This document shows positions 56,523 through 63,827 of a DNA stretch of 64,000 nucleotides, in pieces (positions within the stretch are counted from its first letter, which is position 1; every line of letters starts with the position of its first letter). Under the pieces are notes generated by a model, which was not told the DNA's origin, ran no database searches, and worked only from the letters and a program-made list of their open reading frames with translations. The position numbers and the translations under genes are program-made. Source of the DNA: Ancylobacter sonchi (GTDB lineage Bacteria; Pseudomonadota; Alphaproteobacteria; Rhizobiales; Xanthobacteraceae); NCBI RefSeq assembly GCF_018390695.1, contig NZ_JAHBGF010000026.1, forward strand, positions 99,370-163,369, given 5' to 3'.

Positions 56523-57861
56523 AGGTGCGCGGCTCGGCCTCGCCGAGGATATCGGACGTCAGCACATAGCACCGCACCGGATTGGCGAAACTCGGGAGCC
56601 GAGTCTTTATCTGAGGCTTGCCATCATTGCCGGTGACAAGACACCCGCGCCGCGCCAGCGTCTTCGCCACCGCGGCTGCGTCCAAGCCGGAGCACACCTC
56701 GGTTCGCCATGCCTCGGGAAGCACCAGATATTCGGTCCCGCCCGCATCCGAGCGGCGACGGAAACCGACACGGTTCGATATGCGCTGATCAATCGGACTG
56801 CCAATCCCATCCTTCGGTGCCAAATCGCCCATAGCTTCGAAGCGCGACGTGCCGTGCAGCTCGATGAACCGACGGACGGCCCCGATCGCTTCGCTTTCCT
56901 CGGCAGGCTCGATACCGCCGCGCGCGCCAAGCCAATCCTGAAGGCAACGAGAAGCGGCGCGGGTCGCCTCGCCGGACTCCCACGGCGCAATGCTCGCCAT
57001 TGTCGCCATCTCGCCGGCCGCTGCGACCAAGCCGAACCGCGCCGCGACGCGGCTTACCTGCCCATCGGCATCCGCGGGGCAGTTCTCGGCAAGAAACTCG
57101 TCCATGAAGCCTTTGACGGTCGGTGCGATGGCATCGAAATTGTCGACCAGGGTGCGGAGGAAATGCCGGCTGGGGTGTCCATAGTGCTCTCCCGCCGCCG
57201 TCTTCAGGTGCCGCGCAAAGGCATCGGCCGAAGGAAAACCGTGCAGGTTTTCGAACAGGCCAAGCCCAGCACCAGCATCGGCGGGGATGTCGACGATGCG
57301 CACCTGCTGGCCGGCGGCCGCTTTCCGCCCGCGCCCATCTTCCGCAATCTTATCGGCAAGTGAGAGTTCGCCGCTGGAGAGGAAGAGCAGGCGCCATTCT
57401 GCCGACGGCCGAGCTTCGCCGGATCGCGATGCCCTCGACTTCCCGACACCGTTCGCGAGCATATAGGCGATTTGCCCGGCTTCCCGCCCGTCCACCTGCC
57501 CCATCTCGTCGAGACAGAGGAGGCAATCACAGTGCATCCCAGCAACGCCCTCCAGCCCGTTGGACGTGGCGCGCCAGGTCCGCACATAGCCGCGAATGCC
57601 ACCACCGCCCCAAACCGAACCTGCCACGACAAGGGCAGTGCTCTTCCCCGTCGAGGAAGCGCCACGGAAATGGAAGCCGCCACTCTCGGCACTCGTCGGA
57701 TAAAGCAGAGGTGCAGCGAATGCCGTCGAGAGCGCCAGCACCAGTCGAGAGTTGCCGACAGCGTAACGGCCGACATGCTCCTGCCACTGCTCCAGCGTGC
57801 CGGCTTCCCGAAGCGCGTGATCCACCGCACCATTGGTCTGGAGAATAATGCGCTCACCCAT
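56500..57861 (-). CDS. DUF927 helicase-like protein, ATPase part (3' half of a split gene)
   Basis: 453 residues counted from ATG at 57861. Walker A GASSTGKST is at residues 67-75 and Walker B LLCLDEM near 114-120, within the DUF927/superfamily III-like ATPase (NSRLVLALSTAFAAPLL, SGGFHFRGAS). The first residues MGERIILQTNGAVDHA continue exactly where the preceding gene stops, so the two are halves of one domain separated by a one-base frame change. It could be re-initiated at ATGGGTGA. Together they would unwind DNA for replication of the element. Confidence 0.8.
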   Translation of the reverse strand: MGERIILQTNGAVDHALREAGTLEQWQEHVGRYAVGNSRLVLALSTAFAAPLLYPTSAESGGFHFRGASSTGKSTALVVAGSVWGGGGIRGYVRTWRATSNGLEGVAGMHCDCLLCLDEMGQVDGREAGQIAYMLANGVGKSRASRSGEARPSAEWRLLFLSSGELSLADKIAEDGRGRKAAAGQQVRIVDIPADAGAGLGLFENLHGFPSADAFARHLKTAAGEHYGHPSRHFLRTLVDNFDAIAPTVKGFMDEFLAENCPADADGQVSRVAARFGLVAAAGEMATMASIAPWESGEATRAASRCLQDWLGARGGIEPAEESEAIGAVRRFIELHGTSRFEAMGDLAPKDGIGSPIDQRISNRVGFRRRSDAGGTEYLVLPEAWRTEVCSGLDAAAVAKTLARRGCLVTGNDGKPQIKTRLPSFANPVRCYVLTSDILGEAEPRTYADRDFG

Positions 57862-59116
57862 GTGCTGGCTCCACTGTCTGGTTGCTGAGGGTGAAAGAAC
57901 GGGAGTGCCACCCGACTCGCGCCACACAGCGCGCTTTGGTGTCAGGCCGGGCGGTCGAGATGTATTCGTGCAGGGCATCACGGGCGAACTTGCCCGGCGC
58001 CATGATCAGACCGAGGGATAGAAGGCGTTCACGATAGGCGGTGCCGTCGCCCGCCAGCATTGCCATCGGCATCGCCCATTCTTTGGTGCGCTGATCGCGA
58101 TCAGTGACGGACAGCAGCCGGCCCCATTCCTCGCCCTCGGAGCTGCGTGTTTCGGCGGCGACCTCCAGCAGCGAACAGAACCACCGCCATTCGACGGTGA
58201 TCATCCCGGTTTCCTTGTCGGCCCGCTCGATTCGCTTTTCGACGCCGTTCCAGGCGAGCCGGAACGGCCAGCCCTCGAAGGCTTCCGGCCCGTCGAGATC
58301 CGCGTCGTCACCGAGCATGGACTGAGCAGCCTTCCGCTCCGCAGCATCGCGATAAGGAGGAAGGAAAGCAGGATCGTCGTGCAGCTCGGCGACGCGTTCG
58401 GCAGTCCATCCCTCGTCAAGAGCGTCAGCAAGATCCCAGCCCTCGGGGATAGGCTCGCCACGTAGTACCTTCTCGCCATCCTGCCAGCGCCAGGCGCCGA
58501 GCCGATCGGGTGGCAGGTGTCGGATGGAAGCAGCGCCGGCCGCGCGCAGCAGCTCGCATACCTTGTCACCATATTCCTGCCCCGCCTTGTCATTGTCAGT
58601 GGCGATGATGACGTCACGACCGGCGAGCGGACTGAAGTCCGTCAAGTGCGGGCTCTTGGCGCCATGGGCGGGTGTCGTCGCTAGCATGTCGGGGAACAGC
58701 TCGGCGGCAGCGTCGCGCGTCTTTTCGCCCTCGACGACGAGGACCGTGCCCTCTGTGACGTCCACCATGAACGGAAGATTGAACAGCGGGCGCGGCGCCG
58801 GCATCCCTTTCGATCGCCAAGCGCGCCTACCGTTCCCGATGTCGCAATAGGTGACGGGGAAGAATTCCTTCGCAGGCCTGCCCTCGGAATCGAGGAAATC
58901 CCACCGACAGACATAGCCAACGAGGTCGCAATCGGCGTTTCGGTACGGCCATGACTTCGACGGCTCTCCGAACTTGGGATGTTTGAAAGTCATGGGTGGC
59001 GCGTCGTCAGGCACCGGCACGATCGGCGTCTTGCAGTTGGCCTTCGGCGCCGTTTGCTCGGCCGTCATGGCCTCGTTCGACGAGAGGGGAGCGAACATGG
59101 TGGTGGCGTCCATCAT
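57854..59116 (-). CDS. Toprim-type primase plus N-terminal DUF927 segment (5' half of a split gene)
   Basis: 420 residues from the first of two adjacent ATGs, overlapping the upstream stop (ATGA), with GGGAG upstream. Residues about 40-240 form a primase/toprim-like unit: VLVVEGEKTRDAA (Glu of toprim), IATDNDKAGQEYG (DxD). From about residue 300 the DUF927 domain begins (WRWFCSLLEVAAETRS, EWAMPMAMLAGDGT) and is cut off after TLSNQTVEPAHG. Restoring the frame by removing one G from GGG at 57857-57859 gives PAHGERIIL, joining to the next gene. Confidence 0.8.
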   Translation of the reverse strand: MMDATTMFAPLSSNEAMTAEQTAPKANCKTPIVPVPDDAPPMTFKHPKFGEPSKSWPYRNADCDLVGYVCRWDFLDSEGRPAKEFFPVTYCDIGNGRRAWRSKGMPAPRPLFNLPFMVDVTEGTVLVVEGEKTRDAAAELFPDMLATTPAHGAKSPHLTDFSPLAGRDVIIATDNDKAGQEYGDKVCELLRAAGAASIRHLPPDRLGAWRWQDGEKVLRGEPIPEGWDLADALDEGWTAERVAELHDDPAFLPPYRDAAERKAAQSMLGDDADLDGPEAFEGWPFRLAWNGVEKRIERADKETGMITVEWRWFCSLLEVAAETRSSEGEEWGRLLSVTDRDQRTKEWAMPMAMLAGDGTAYRERLLSLGLIMAPGKFARDALHEYISTARPDTKARCVARVGWHSRSFTLSNQTVEPAHG

Positions 59117-59400
59117 TGCACTCCCAGCATGTCGGCGAGCTTGTGCGCGGCTTCGGCCTGGCCGGTGCCGGCGAGATAGGCGGCGAGGCTCACCACGTCG
59201 CCGCCCTTATCCCCGGTGGCGAAGTCAGCCCATTTCCCCGACCGCATGTTGACGCGGAAGCTCCCCGCAGCGCGGTCCGCGCGACGAGGATTGAGAGCCA
59301 CCCACTCCTGCCCCTCCCGCCGCCCGTTCGGCAGCCACCGCGACAGCAGCGCCGGGAGCGCGGGCAAAGCTGCGGCATTGATGCGAGCGAAGTCGATCAA
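59113..59400 (-). CDS. Primase-associated small protein (DNA primase N-terminal-like)
   Basis: 95 residues. LLSRWLPNGRREGQEWVALN, ADRAAGSFRVNMRSGKWADF and DKGGDVVSLAAYLAG are the conserved elements found at the N-terminus of phage/plasmid primases of the CHC2 type, although zinc cysteines are absent. It overlaps both neighbours by 4 bp, and so is probably translated with the primase gene. Confidence 0.72.
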   Translation of the reverse strand: MIDFARINAAALPALPALLSRWLPNGRREGQEWVALNPRRADRAAGSFRVNMRSGKWADFATGDKGGDVVSLAAYLAGTGQAEAAHKLADMLGVQ

Positions 59401-59612
59401 ACAAGCCCTCCATGCATCATATGGCGGCGGGCCTCGTCAGCACTGGCAAACCAGCGGTAGCCGACAAAGCATCGTCCATCATGGACGGCGACCATGGTTG
59501 CGCCGGAGCACGGGATATGGTTGAAACTGGCGGAGAGAGCTGAGCAAGCTTTCCGCATTTTGCCGCCGCGCCGGGCTCCTACCCCCGTCGTGGCGGTTTT
59601 GCTTTCAGGCAT
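59397..59612 (-). CDS. Small hypothetical protein in the replication operon
   Basis: 71 residues from MPESKTATTG, with AGGGAA seven bases upstream; an ATG 15 bases earlier is possible. The C-terminal half AVHDGRCFVGYRWFASADEA resembles small phage proteins of unknown role. It overlaps both neighbours (8 bp and 4 bp). Confidence 0.6.
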   Translation of the reverse strand: MPESKTATTGVGARRGGKMRKACSALSASFNHIPCSGATMVAVHDGRCFVGYRWFASADEARRHMMHGGLV

Positions 59613-59889
59613 CGATTTTCCCTTCATGGCTGGTTGAGGTTCGGAGCGGGCTGAGTTGCGCGGCCGCCCACTGGTCCAGTTCGTCGACCGGATAGAGTGG
59701 AAAGCGGCCCGCGTGCTGGAAGGCAGGCCCGCCACCTGTCACCGCCCATTTCGCGAGCGTGGCAGGACGGACGAGGATGCCGTGAACCGTTTCGAGATAG
59801 ATGGTCGCCTCCTGCCGGCGCAGGCGAGGCTTGTTGAGCGCGGTGGGTAGCCGGGAGCGGTCCGGAGTTTGAGGGGAGAGGTCAGACAT
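59605..59889 (-). CDS. HTH DNA-binding protein (excisionase/AlpA-like)
   Basis: 94 residues. LRRQEATIYLETVHGILVR-PATLAKWAVTGGGPAFQHAG-RFPLYPVDELDQWAA is a winged-helix pattern of the MerR/AlpA type used by phage excisionases and island regulators. It overlaps the upstream gene by 8 bp. Confidence 0.7.
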   Translation of the reverse strand: MSDLSPQTPDRSRLPTALNKPRLRRQEATIYLETVHGILVRPATLAKWAVTGGGPAFQHAGRFPLYPVDELDQWAAAQLSPLRTSTSHEGKIDA

Positions 59890-60373
59890 TGATGTCCCCC
59901 TCGCTCCAGGCGATGCCGTGCTTCATGGCTCGCAGGCCAATCTCGTTCAGCACCGCCGAGACGTTGATCAAGGCGACGCGGAGGGGCCTACGCCCTTCCT
60001 GCTCTAACGAACCGACCACGTCAGGGAGCGACCCGGCCACACCGAACCCGCCATCGGGAACATCGAGCTCTATCGGCTCGCTGGCATAGCCGAACCACCA
60101 ATCGGCTCCGCGGCTCTTAGCAGCCCGGAGCACATCTCCCCGTGCTCCCAGTATTGAGCAGGCGGTTTCCGGAGAGAGACCATGATCGAGTCCGATCTTG
60201 TCAGCCAGTCGCACACCGACAGCCAGCAGCAAGACATCAGCGGCCGTGTGCCTTACACGCGAATATTTTGCCCCGGCATCGATCGGGAGCTGCTGGCGAT
60301 GATCGAGTGTGGCGAATCGCCTGAGGGAGATGCCAGCCAGCTGGCAGGCCTCGCCCCTCGAATAATCCCTCAT
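59882..60373 (-). CDS. MerR-like regulatory protein of the element
   Basis: 163 residues from ATG at 60373, chosen for TTGGAG seven bases upstream. The N-terminal MRDYSRGEACQLAGISLRRF and following FATLDHRQQLP look like a MerR-type helix-turn-helix; VRHTAADVLLLAVGVRLADK continues the fold. The C-terminal 80 residues are unassigned. It resembles small rhizobial phage regulators. Role unknown. Confidence 0.62.
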   Translation of the reverse strand: MRDYSRGEACQLAGISLRRFATLDHRQQLPIDAGAKYSRVRHTAADVLLLAVGVRLADKIGLDHGLSPETACSILGARGDVLRAAKSRGADWWFGYASEPIELDVPDGGFGVAGSLPDVVGSLEQEGRRPLRVALINVSAVLNEIGLRAMKHGIAWSEGDINV

Positions 60374-60532
60374 GGCACGACTCCAATGTTCACATATGAA
60401 ATCATATGAGAGATTCAGATTGTTTTCAAGCGATGTCATTTCGCGACATTGAGCGAAAACTGCCCGCTAGCAGTCGATGGGTTGCGACCCGCGGCGCCAG
60501 GGACCTCCCCCGTCTGCCTCCCTATCGACGGC

Positions 60533-61000
60533 TCACACTTGCGCCGGCAGAAAGCGACGTGCAGCACCCGCGAGCGTCCGAAAGAACAGGGTCTCCGCAT
60601 CATCGGTTGTCCCTGCCATGCGATAGCCAGGGAACCACTCAGCGAGATTTCCTTCCCGTTCTCGCTCCGCGATCTGGACCTCTTCGCCCCACTCGCAGAA
60701 CGCAAGAAAACCCGCGAGCGAAGTCGGCGACGTCGTGAGGAGCTGAAAAGCCGCGGCACATTCAGCGTCACCCGCGGCCTCTAAGGCTTCATGCGGCGCG
60801 TCAATAAGCGACCAACAATAAGTCGACGCCGCGCGCCACTCGGCAATCGCCGTGAAGATTGGGTCGGGATCGCCGGACAGCTCGTCGAGCAACGCCTGCA
60901 AAGCGGCCATCGTCGCTTCGGTGCGCTTTTTCAAACCGCTCGCCTCGACCATCGTGAAGTCGCGGACATAGTTGGGGCGTTCGCCCAAATGCGTGTGCAT
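60533..61000 (-). CDS. Hypothetical protein (155 aa), first gene of the minus-strand operon
   Basis: 155 residues, all-helical, with IFTAIAEWRAASTYCWSLID and a C-terminal FFRTLAGAARRFLPAQ. Proteins with a similar EWRAA helix are frequent in Hyphomicrobiales phages but have no known role. It is divergent from the XRE-type regulator, sharing the operator region at 61027-61070. A gap of 159 bp separates it from the next gene. Confidence 0.6.
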   Translation of the reverse strand: MHTHLGERPNYVRDFTMVEASGLKKRTEATMAALQALLDELSGDPDPIFTAIAEWRAASTYCWSLIDAPHEALEAAGDAECAAAFQLLTTSPTSLAGFLAFCEWGEEVQIAEREREGNLAEWFPGYRMAGTTDDAETLFFRTLAGAARRFLPAQV

Positions 61001-61026
61001 CGGCGGTGTCCTATGGTATGGATTGG

Positions 61027-61070
61027 TCAACAGTTTATGTTGATAGAGCTGACACCCCTTATCGTCAACA
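61027..61070. promoter_or_regulatory. Candidate operator between divergent regulators
   Basis: A perfect dyad TCAACA-GTTTA-TGTTGA at 61027-61043 and a further half-site TCAACA at 61065-61070 lie between the minus-strand operon and the XRE-type gene at 61084. This layout fits autoregulation by the XRE protein. Confidence 0.5.
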
Positions 61071-61083
61071 GAAAATATTGGTC

Positions 61084-61329
61084 ATGACACCTGCACAATG
61101 CCGCGCTGCTCGCGCTCTTATCGACTGGACCCAGCCTCGGTTGGCGGAAGCCTCCGGGCTTGGCCTCTCGACTGTCGTGGATTTTGAGAAAGCCCGCCGA
61201 GCCGTTTCAGCGGATGCGTCCGCCGCCATCCAGCGCGCTCTAGAAGCCGCTGGCGTCACGTTCCTCGCTAGCGGCGACACGACCAGCGGCGGGCCAGGTG
61301 TGAGGTTGAGCTTTGGTGTCGAGCGATGA
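61084..61329 (+). CDS. XRE-type helix-turn-helix regulator
   Basis: 81 residues. CRAARALIDWTQPRLAEASG and LGLSTVVDFEKARRAVSADA form an XRE/Cro HTH as found in phage repressors and antitoxins. No strong ribosome binding site, possibly a leaderless or weak start. The next gene begins on its stop (ATGA). Likely represses the divergent operon through the TCAACA dyad. Confidence 0.75.
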   Translation: MTPAQCRAARALIDWTQPRLAEASGLGLSTVVDFEKARRAVSADASAAIQRALEAAGVTFLASGDTTSGGPGVRLSFGVER

Positions 61330-61574
61330 CGCGCTTTACGATTAAAATTAAGGGCAGACAAATTCCTGTGACGCTTAGCTCAGAAAAAGTGTCAGAGGCG
61401 AAATCATCAGGCGCAACGCACGTGAGATTTCAGTGTCTTGATTGCCGTCACTCAGCATCAATACCGATCGAAGATACCGACGGGAAAGCATTTTACTGTG
61501 GATCGTGCTTCGAAAATCCAGATCAGGCCTTTGAAAACTATGGCTGGGAGAACGTCGTTGCGTCGACCTTCTGA
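61326..61574 (+). CDS. Small zinc-ribbon protein
   Basis: 82 residues. Cys37-x-x-Cys40 and Cys58-x-x-Cys61 form a putative zinc ribbon (FQCLDCRHS, FYCGSCFEN). The N-terminal 30 residues are basic and beta-rich. ATGA overlap with the XRE gene suggests the pair acts together. No family was recognised. Confidence 0.62.
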   Translation: MTRFTIKIKGRQIPVTLSSEKVSEAKSSGATHVRFQCLDCRHSASIPIEDTDGKAFYCGSCFENPDQAFENYGWENVVASTF

Positions 61575-61649
61575 TCCAACAAAGCAGAGAGTGGCGAGGG
61601 GCCGGGGTGCGGCTGAGGAAGGCGCGCTCGGAATGAAAAAAGTTTCTGA

Positions 61650-61816
61650 ATCCAGATCAAGGGGTTGCACTTGATCGAGGCTGTTGGGTACCGCACCTGC
61701 GACGATCGCGTTATTGCCATCTTAAGGCTGATGCGCCATATCTCTGATCAATAAGACCCGCCACGCCTCGGACGAAGCCTCGGCTTCGCACTGCGCACCC
61801 TGGCGGGTTTCTTCTT
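61650..61816 (+). ncRNA. Candidate structured ncRNA upstream of the AbiF-like gene
   Basis: The 276-bp gap between the zinc-ribbon gene and the Abi gene has no protein but clear structure. TTGATCGAG (61671-61679) can pair with CTCtGATCAA (61742-61751), enclosing GCGA-CGA-TCGC and other small stems. It ends in a terminator-like hairpin: ACCCGCCA (61756-61763) with TGGCGGGT (61801-61808), an inner stem CGAAGC-CTCG-GCTTCG (61773-61788), then TTCTTCTTTT. Abi_2/AbiF-family proteins are known to be linked to upstream ncRNAs that act as antitoxin-like partners. The 5' end is not determined and no clear promoter was seen. Confidence 0.55.
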
Positions 61817-61818
61817 TT
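61756..61818 (+). terminator. Terminator-like hairpin ending the candidate ncRNA
   Basis: Eight-base-pair outer stem ACCCGCCA/TGGCGGGT with an internal hairpin, immediately followed by TTCTTCTTTT, 33 bp before the Abi start codon. As drawn it would stop transcription before the Abi gene, separating the RNA from the mRNA. Confidence 0.65.
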
Positions 61819-61850
61819 CACCCCGCTGTTCTCGTCATATTCATGGCGAC

Positions 61851-62771
61851 ATGAAGTTCGCCAAGCCATCCCTTTCTATCGCTGATCAGATAGCCCTTCT
61901 TGAACGAAGAGGCATGGGAATTCCAGATCGGGCGCGGGCAGAGCATTACCTTCAACACGTCAGCTACTATAGGCTGAGGGCCTATTGGCTTCCGTTTGAG
62001 CAGCCCGCGCCATTGAGCGGCGATCACATGTTTCGCGCCGGCACCTCTATAGATGACGCCATCGCGCTTTACGTATTCGATCGTCAACTTCGTTTGCTGG
62101 TGATGGATGCCATTGAGCGGGTGGAGGTGTCATTGCGGGGTGCATGGGCCTATCACCTCGCGACAAGGTATGGCTCCCACGGCTACCTAGACGCCGCCCT
62201 ATACGATAGGGCCGATCGATATGCCAAAGCCTTTGCCGGCCTTCTGGAAGAAATAGAACGATCGACGGACACTTTCATAGTCCATTACAAGAGGAAATAT
62301 GGCGATCCGGCGCAGCCTCCGATTTGGATGACTGCCGAAGTCATGTCTCTCGGACAACTTTCCAAATGGTTTAGCAACTTGAGGCTTCGGCACGATCGCC
62401 AAGCAGTCGCTAAACTATATGGTCTTGATGAAAAAATACTTGTTTCAGTCGCGCATCATCTGACCTACGTACGAAATATCTGCGCTCATCATGGAAGGCT
62501 TTGGAATAAACAATTCACTGTCACAATGACCATTCCAAACTCTCCGGGCTCGCTGAAGCTGGCGATGAACACAGCAGCCACGCGAAAGCTCTACAACACG
62601 TTGGCAGTTCTCGGCTATTTGATTGGGATCGTCGCGCCAGGCACAGAGTGGCGGAAACACTTGGTCGGGCTGATTGCGTCCTGTCCGCTTGCCGACCCTG
62701 TCTCCATGGGCTTTCCGAACAATTGGAAGAACTTGCCTGCTTGGAAGATAGCTGGTCCGCCCTCAATTTGA
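61851..62771 (+). CDS. Abi_2/AbiF-like HEPN-domain abortive infection protein
   Basis: 306 residues. The family pattern is clear: an N-terminal [18 protein letters not shown], then [42 protein letters not shown], and [15 protein letters not shown]. The HEPN ribonuclease motif R-x4-H is Arg208-N-I-C-A-His213 in [13 protein letters not shown]. AbiD/AbiF/Abi_2 proteins stop phage growth by toxic RNA cleavage and are related to the ancestors of Cas13 nucleases. The gene is in the plus-strand cargo region of the element with a structured ncRNA candidate directly upstream. Codon use is less GC-biased than the chromosome's, a sign of transfer. Confidence 0.88.
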   Translation: MKFAKPSLSIADQIALLERRGMGIPDRARAEHYLQHVSYYRLRAYWLPFEQPAPLSGDHMFRAGTSIDDAIALYVFDRQLRLLVMDAIERVEVSLRGAWAYHLATRYGSHGYLDAALYDRADRYAKAFAGLLEEIERSTDTFIVHYKRKYGDPAQPPIWMTAEVMSLGQLSKWFSNLRLRHDRQAVAKLYGLDEKILVSVAHHLTYVRNICAHHGRLWNKQFTVTMTIPNSPGSLKLAMNTAATRKLYNTLAVLGYLIGIVAPGTEWRKHLVGLIASCPLADPVSMGFPNNWKNLPAWKIAGPPSI

Positions 62772-62784
62772 GGATGAACCACCG

Positions 62785-62832
62785 GCAACCCCGTTCCACG
62801 GTGGAACGGGGTTGCGCCCCACCATGGGGCGC
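62785..62832. repeat. Two tandem perfect hairpins after the Abi gene
   Basis: GCAACCCCGTTCCAC (62785-62799) pairs with GTGGAACGGGGTTGC (62801-62815), a 15-bp perfect dyad around one base; GCGCCCC (62814-62820) pairs with GGGGCGC (62826-62832). There is no T run after either. Confidence 0.7.
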
Positions 62833-63096
62833 ATGGAGATTGAACCGCCTTCCTCCTTAATGGCGGGAATCTTTCTGCGTCCAGCGCGAGCATCGCGGGC
62901 TCACGATGCGCACGCCCACCGAGAAGGCCGGCCGCGCACAGCCTTTCCCGTCGCAGATCGAGACGGCAAGCGCGAGGGCGCCTATAACCGTGCCGAGCAC
63001 ATGGACCGGCGCCGGGAGATCGCACAGGCATGGGCAGACTTCCTGATGGAAGGCCAGATGCCGATCGCCGAACTGGTCACGCTCCCGCGCCGGTAG
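62812..63096 (+). pseudogene. Integrase C-terminal remnant (P4-type tyrosine recombinase)
   Basis: The last 35-40 codons read EGAYNRAEHMDRRREIAQAW followed by ADFL, matching the terminal helix of P4-family integrases (AAYxRxDxxExRRxLMxxWAxYL). Upstream of this the frame is not protein-like, and the catalytic Arg, His and Tyr motifs are absent. The catalytic domain appears to be lost or scrambled. The fragment is convergent with, and slightly overlaps, the AlpA-like gene. Confidence 0.5.
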
Positions 63097-63328
63097 GACG
63101 CTGGTAGACCGGCTGCAAGCCGGCAATCCAGGCGTCCACCTCGGACTTCTTCCAGCGCACCGCGCCGGGCGCTAGCCGCACCGGCGACGGGAACGTGCCC
63201 TCGTTGATCTTCACGTACAGGGCCGACTTACCGAGAGCGACGCGGGCCGTCACCTCGGCGAGCTTGAGCAGCCGGTCGCCTTCGGCATCGGTCAGGTACA
63301 TAGCCGGGGAGGCTCCTTGATCATGCAT
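63077..63328 (-). CDS. AlpA-like transcriptional regulator
   Basis: 83 residues from ATG at 63328 with AGGAGG nine bases upstream. LLKLAEVTARVALGKSALYV with EGTFPSPVRLAPGAVRWKKS and EVDAWI is the classical AlpA signature. AlpA proteins activate integrase/excision of P4-like elements; one next to an integrase remnant fits an integration module. Confidence 0.88.
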   Translation of the reverse strand: MHDQGASPAMYLTDAEGDRLLKLAEVTARVALGKSALYVKINEGTFPSPVRLAPGAVRWKKSEVDAWIAGLQPVYQRPTGAGA

Positions 63329-63662
63329 TGCTGGCCACCTCCTGAGTTTCGTTCGAGCGTGTTCCGACACTTAAGCGCTCAGCTACTGTTGCCTCGGCAT
63401 TGCGCGCCACCGTGGCGCACAAGGGTGCCCTCGCTGGATCCGATCACACTCCAGCCACCAGCGGCAAGAGACCAACTATCTCGCAGCGAGTAGGTGGCGG
63501 CATAGCTTTCCACGAAGAGCCACGGACAGATGGCGCTGATCTGATCGGCCGAACTGGGTTGCCAGAGCGGCCGCCCTCGGGTCCGACCGCCAGTTCGTTG
63601 CGTTTACGCCGACAGAGTCACCAACGGTCACGCCCTACCCTTCCCCAGAAACGTGGACCAGA
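63329..63662. other. Intergenic stretch, no supported gene
   Basis: The plus-strand frame at 63400-63708 is Arg/Pro/Ser-rich, lacks a ribosome binding site and shows no family. Nothing else was recognised, including no copy of the tRNA-Arg 3' end. Confidence 0.45.
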
Positions 63663-63827
63663 TTATTTCTTCTTAGGAGCGGCTTTAGCGGGCTTCCCGT
63701 CACCATGAGCCAGGACCGCGGCAGCGAGCCTCTTCATATCCTTGCCAGCTTTAGGGTCGCGTAGCTTCTGACCTGCAAGCCGTTCGACGCTATCGGAATG
63801 ATCCTTACCGCCTTTAACGTTCGCCAT
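63663..63827 (-). CDS. Small lysine-rich basic protein (54 aa)
   Basis: A 54-codon frame with a strong GGAGGCG six to seven bases before ATG. The product starts MANVKGGKDHSDSVERLAGQ, has a short helix DMKRLAAAVLAHG, and ends KAAPKKK. The charge pattern suggests nucleic acid binding. No family recognised. It is too short for usual gene calling, but codon and ribosome-site evidence are good. Confidence 0.55.
   Translation of the reverse strand: MANVKGGKDHSDSVERLAGQKLRDPKAGKDMKRLAAAVLAHGDGKPAKAAPKKK

Noticed and set aside
63400..63708. 102-codon plus-strand frame near the right end
   Set aside because: Arg/Pro/Ser-rich, no ribosome binding site, overlaps the better supported small basic protein on the other strand.
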